DNA of 64,000 nucleotides from Nigerium sp. (GTDB lineage: Bacteria > Actinomycetota > Actinomycetes > Propionibacteriales > Propionibacteriaceae). A program made the translations under genes and the position numbers. Shown here one piece after another: positions 62,484-64,000 of the stretch. The notes under the pieces are model-generated. The model saw only the letters and a list, made by a program, of their open reading frames with translations, did not search any database and had not been told where the DNA came from. The DNA lies in NCBI GenBank assembly GCA_016711325.1, contig JADJTH010000010.1, positions 186,001 through 250,000 of the forward strand. Reading direction: 5' to 3'. Positions within the stretch are counted from its first letter, which is position 1. Each line of letters opens with the position of its first letter.

Positions 62484-64000
62484 TCACGGCACCATCAGGA
62501 CGACCGCCGCGGGCAGGACGGTCGCCTCGAAGCGGCGGCATTCGCCGAGGGCGTCCCCGTCGATCTGGTAGGCCACGGGCTCGGACGCCTCGATCACCAC
62601 GTGGCGGCCCTGCCCGCGCTCGATGCCCGGATGATCGTCCGACCCGGCGAGGATGCGGGTGGTGATCGCACCCCAATCGAGGGCGTTCGCGGGCGAGGCC
62701 ACCAGCACGTCGAGGACGCCGTCGTCGGGGAGCGCGTCGGGGATGATCGTGATCTGTCCCGGGACGGCGCCGACGTTGGCGACCAGGGCGAGGGCGGGCG
62801 TCCGGGTGATCGGCTCGCCGCCGTCGAGACTGATCGTCACCTCGAAGGGCGGTGTGTTGAGCGTCTGCAGGGCCGCCATGACATAGGCGGCGGGGCCGAC
62901 CATCTTCTTGAGGTCCGCGTTGGTCTCGTTCATGATGCGGGCGTCGAACCCCATGCCGGCCATGACGAGCGAGTAGTCCTCGTCGGCGTCATCCGCGCGC
63001 ACCTCGACGATGTCGATGGGCCGGTGCGACCCCTCGAAGGCGACCGTGAGCGCCTCGGCGAAGTCGAGCGGGATCGACAGGTTGCGGGCCAGCAGGTTGC
63101 CCGTGCCGGCGGGGACGATCGCGACCGGGATGCCCGTCTCGGTCATCTCGGCGCACAGCGTGCGCACGGTGCCGTCGCCGCCCGCGACCAGCACCAGGTC
63201 CGGACGTCGCCGCCGCGCCCGCCGGGCCGCCGAGGCGCCTCCGTCGTCGGGGTCGGTCTCGATCCAGATCGCCGCCTCCCATCCGCGTTCGGCGCATTCG
63301 CCCTCGACCAGGCTGCGGAAGGTCGCCATGTCGGACACCTTGGTCGGGTTGTACACCACCACCGGACGCTTCCCGCGCCGGGTCGCGCCTCCGGGGGGCG
63401 CGAATCGCAAAGCGGTGACGCCGGCGGTGGCCATGCAGGCGACCGCGACGGTGGCGCCGAGCACCATGCCGCCCACCAGGTCCGTCGGCCAGTGAGCGCG
63501 CAGCAGCCACCGGTTGGCCAGCACCACGGTCCAGGCGCCGACGAGCAGGGTGACGGTGACGATGAGGCTCCCACGGGCGCGCCTGGTGAGCACCATGGCC
63601 GCGATCGCCATGATCACGGCCACGGTCGCGGCTGCGACGTGGCTGCTCGGATAGGCCCATCCCTGGGCGGTGATCAGCGGCAGGGACGCCGGCGGGCGCG
63701 GACGTGCGACTGCTGCTTTGACCAGGTGGGTGAGCCCCCACGTCAGGACGATGCCTGCGATGACGGCCGAGGCGAGCCGCTGCAGGCGGCGCCGCCAGGC
63801 CCACAGGCTCAGCACGACGAGAAGCGTGTACACGACGACCGGTGCGGTCGCGACCGCGATCGCGGCCAGGATCTGCCCGGCGGCGCTCTCGGCGGTCGGA
63901 CCGGGCGGGAGCACGGAGGCGTCCAGAGCGTGGAAGGTGCGAGTGTTCAGGGTAAGCCACGTCCAGGCGATGAACAGGCACGCGAGCGCGATGGCGGTCA
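62484..64000 (-). CDS. PAP2 phosphatase-lipid kinase (DagK-like) fusion, 5' end at or beyond right edge
   Basis: 505 codons run to the window edge; the first two bases visible (TG) could be the end of an ATG or GTG start. Residues ~1-225 form a membrane PAP2 phosphatase: KAAVARPRPP, PSSH and the R-x5-H-x3-D motif in NRWLLRAHWPTDLVGG. Residues ~230-505 form a diacylglycerol-kinase-type domain: VVYNPTKV, VAGGDGTVRTLC, PAGTGNLLARN. The first helix (IALACLFIAWTWLTL) and NTRTFHALDASVLPP are read upstream of a GTG at 63914 that gives a shorter form lacking helix 1. It may salvage or remodel lipids; the fused domains suggest dephosphorylation and phosphorylation of related lipids. Confidence 0.85.
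   Translation of the reverse strand, partial: TAIALACLFIAWTWLTLNTRTFHALDASVLPPGPTAESAAGQILAAIAVATAPVVVYTLLVVLSLWAWRRRLQRLASAVIAGIVLTWGLTHLVKAAVARPRPPASLPLITAQGWAYPSSHVAAATVAVIMAIAAMVLTRRARGSLIVTVTLLVGAWTVVLANRWLLRAHWPTDLVGGMVLGATVAVACMATAGVTALRFAPPGGATRRGKRPVVVYNPTKVSDMATFRSLVEGECAERGWEAAIWIETDPDDGGASAARRARRRRPDLVLVAGGDGTVRTLCAEMTETGIPVAIVPAGTGNLLARNLSIPLDFAEALTVAFEGSHRPIDIVEVRADDADEDYSLVMAGMGFDARIMNETNADLKKMVGPAAYVMAALQTLNTPPFEVTISLDGGEPITRTPALALVANVGAVPGQITIIPDALPDDGVLDVLVASPANALDWGAITTRILAGSDDHPGIERGQGRHVVIEASEPVAYQIDGDALGECRRFEATVLPAAVVLMVP

Overview
This 64 kb window is very GC-rich bacterial chromosome, read as an actinomycete and possibly a relative of the Propionibacteriales; that lineage is inference. 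The signs are frequent GTG starts, GC-rich third codon positions, an rpsF-ssb-rpsR-rplI operon, a long-form Pta, MprAB-, MmpL- and MptA/B-type genes, an iniBAC-like locus, and many genes whose TAnnnT -10 box ends 6-8 nt before the start codon (leaderless mRNAs). No phage, insertion sequence, CRISPR array or rRNA operon was seen.

Layout. 0-5.2 kb: a reverse-strand arginine catabolism group (YfcC transporter, leucyl aminopeptidase, arginine deiminase cut by the left edge), a nested inverted-repeat element, and a divergent NAD(P)-binding protein/HxlR pair. 5.3-15.6 kb: tRNA-Ala, a class A PBP, a PIG-V-like mannosyltransferase, a TetR-MmpL-YhgE module and a PlsC acyltransferase. 15.7-23 kb: SDR, ackA-pta, endonuclease IV, an ACT protein and an acyl-CoA synthetase. 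23-27 kb: ribosomal/SSB operon, M23 peptidase, cold-shock protein. 27-35 kb: 2'-5' RNA ligase-like protein, a large FAD/Fe-S dehydrogenase, an MprAB-like two-component system, LMW phosphatase, holin-like protein and ornithine carbamoyltransferase.

35-45.7 kb is the most distinctive region: a two-armed locus related to mycobacterial iniBAC. The forward arm is a membrane-anchored Hsp70-like ATPase, an IniR-like ATPase/LuxR regulator, an IniB-domain protein and a four-helix membrane protein. The reverse arm is an Asn/Asp-rich repeat protein followed by IniA-like and IniC-like dynamin GTPases. The arms meet tail to tail with overlapping genes, each begins with a paralogous repeat protein, and both promoter regions carry similar CCCCTnAGCG-type motifs. 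It looks like an inducible envelope-stress or membrane-remodelling system.

45.7-64 kb: HAD hydrolase, MFS transporter, an abnormal poly-G tract, a 2-oxoacid dehydrogenase operon (E1 alpha, E1 beta, E2), DUF4282 protein, alanine racemase, an MFS gene with an in-frame TGA, EcsC-like protein, aat, a BCCT transporter, Fpg/Nei glycosylase, an MptA/B-like mannosyltransferase, prephenate dehydratase, a second copy of the nested inverted repeat, and a PAP2/lipid-kinase fusion running off the right edge. Several anomalies (poly-G tract, shifted MFS N-terminus, scrambled PBP tail, in-frame TGA) may be sequencing or assembly errors rather than biology.
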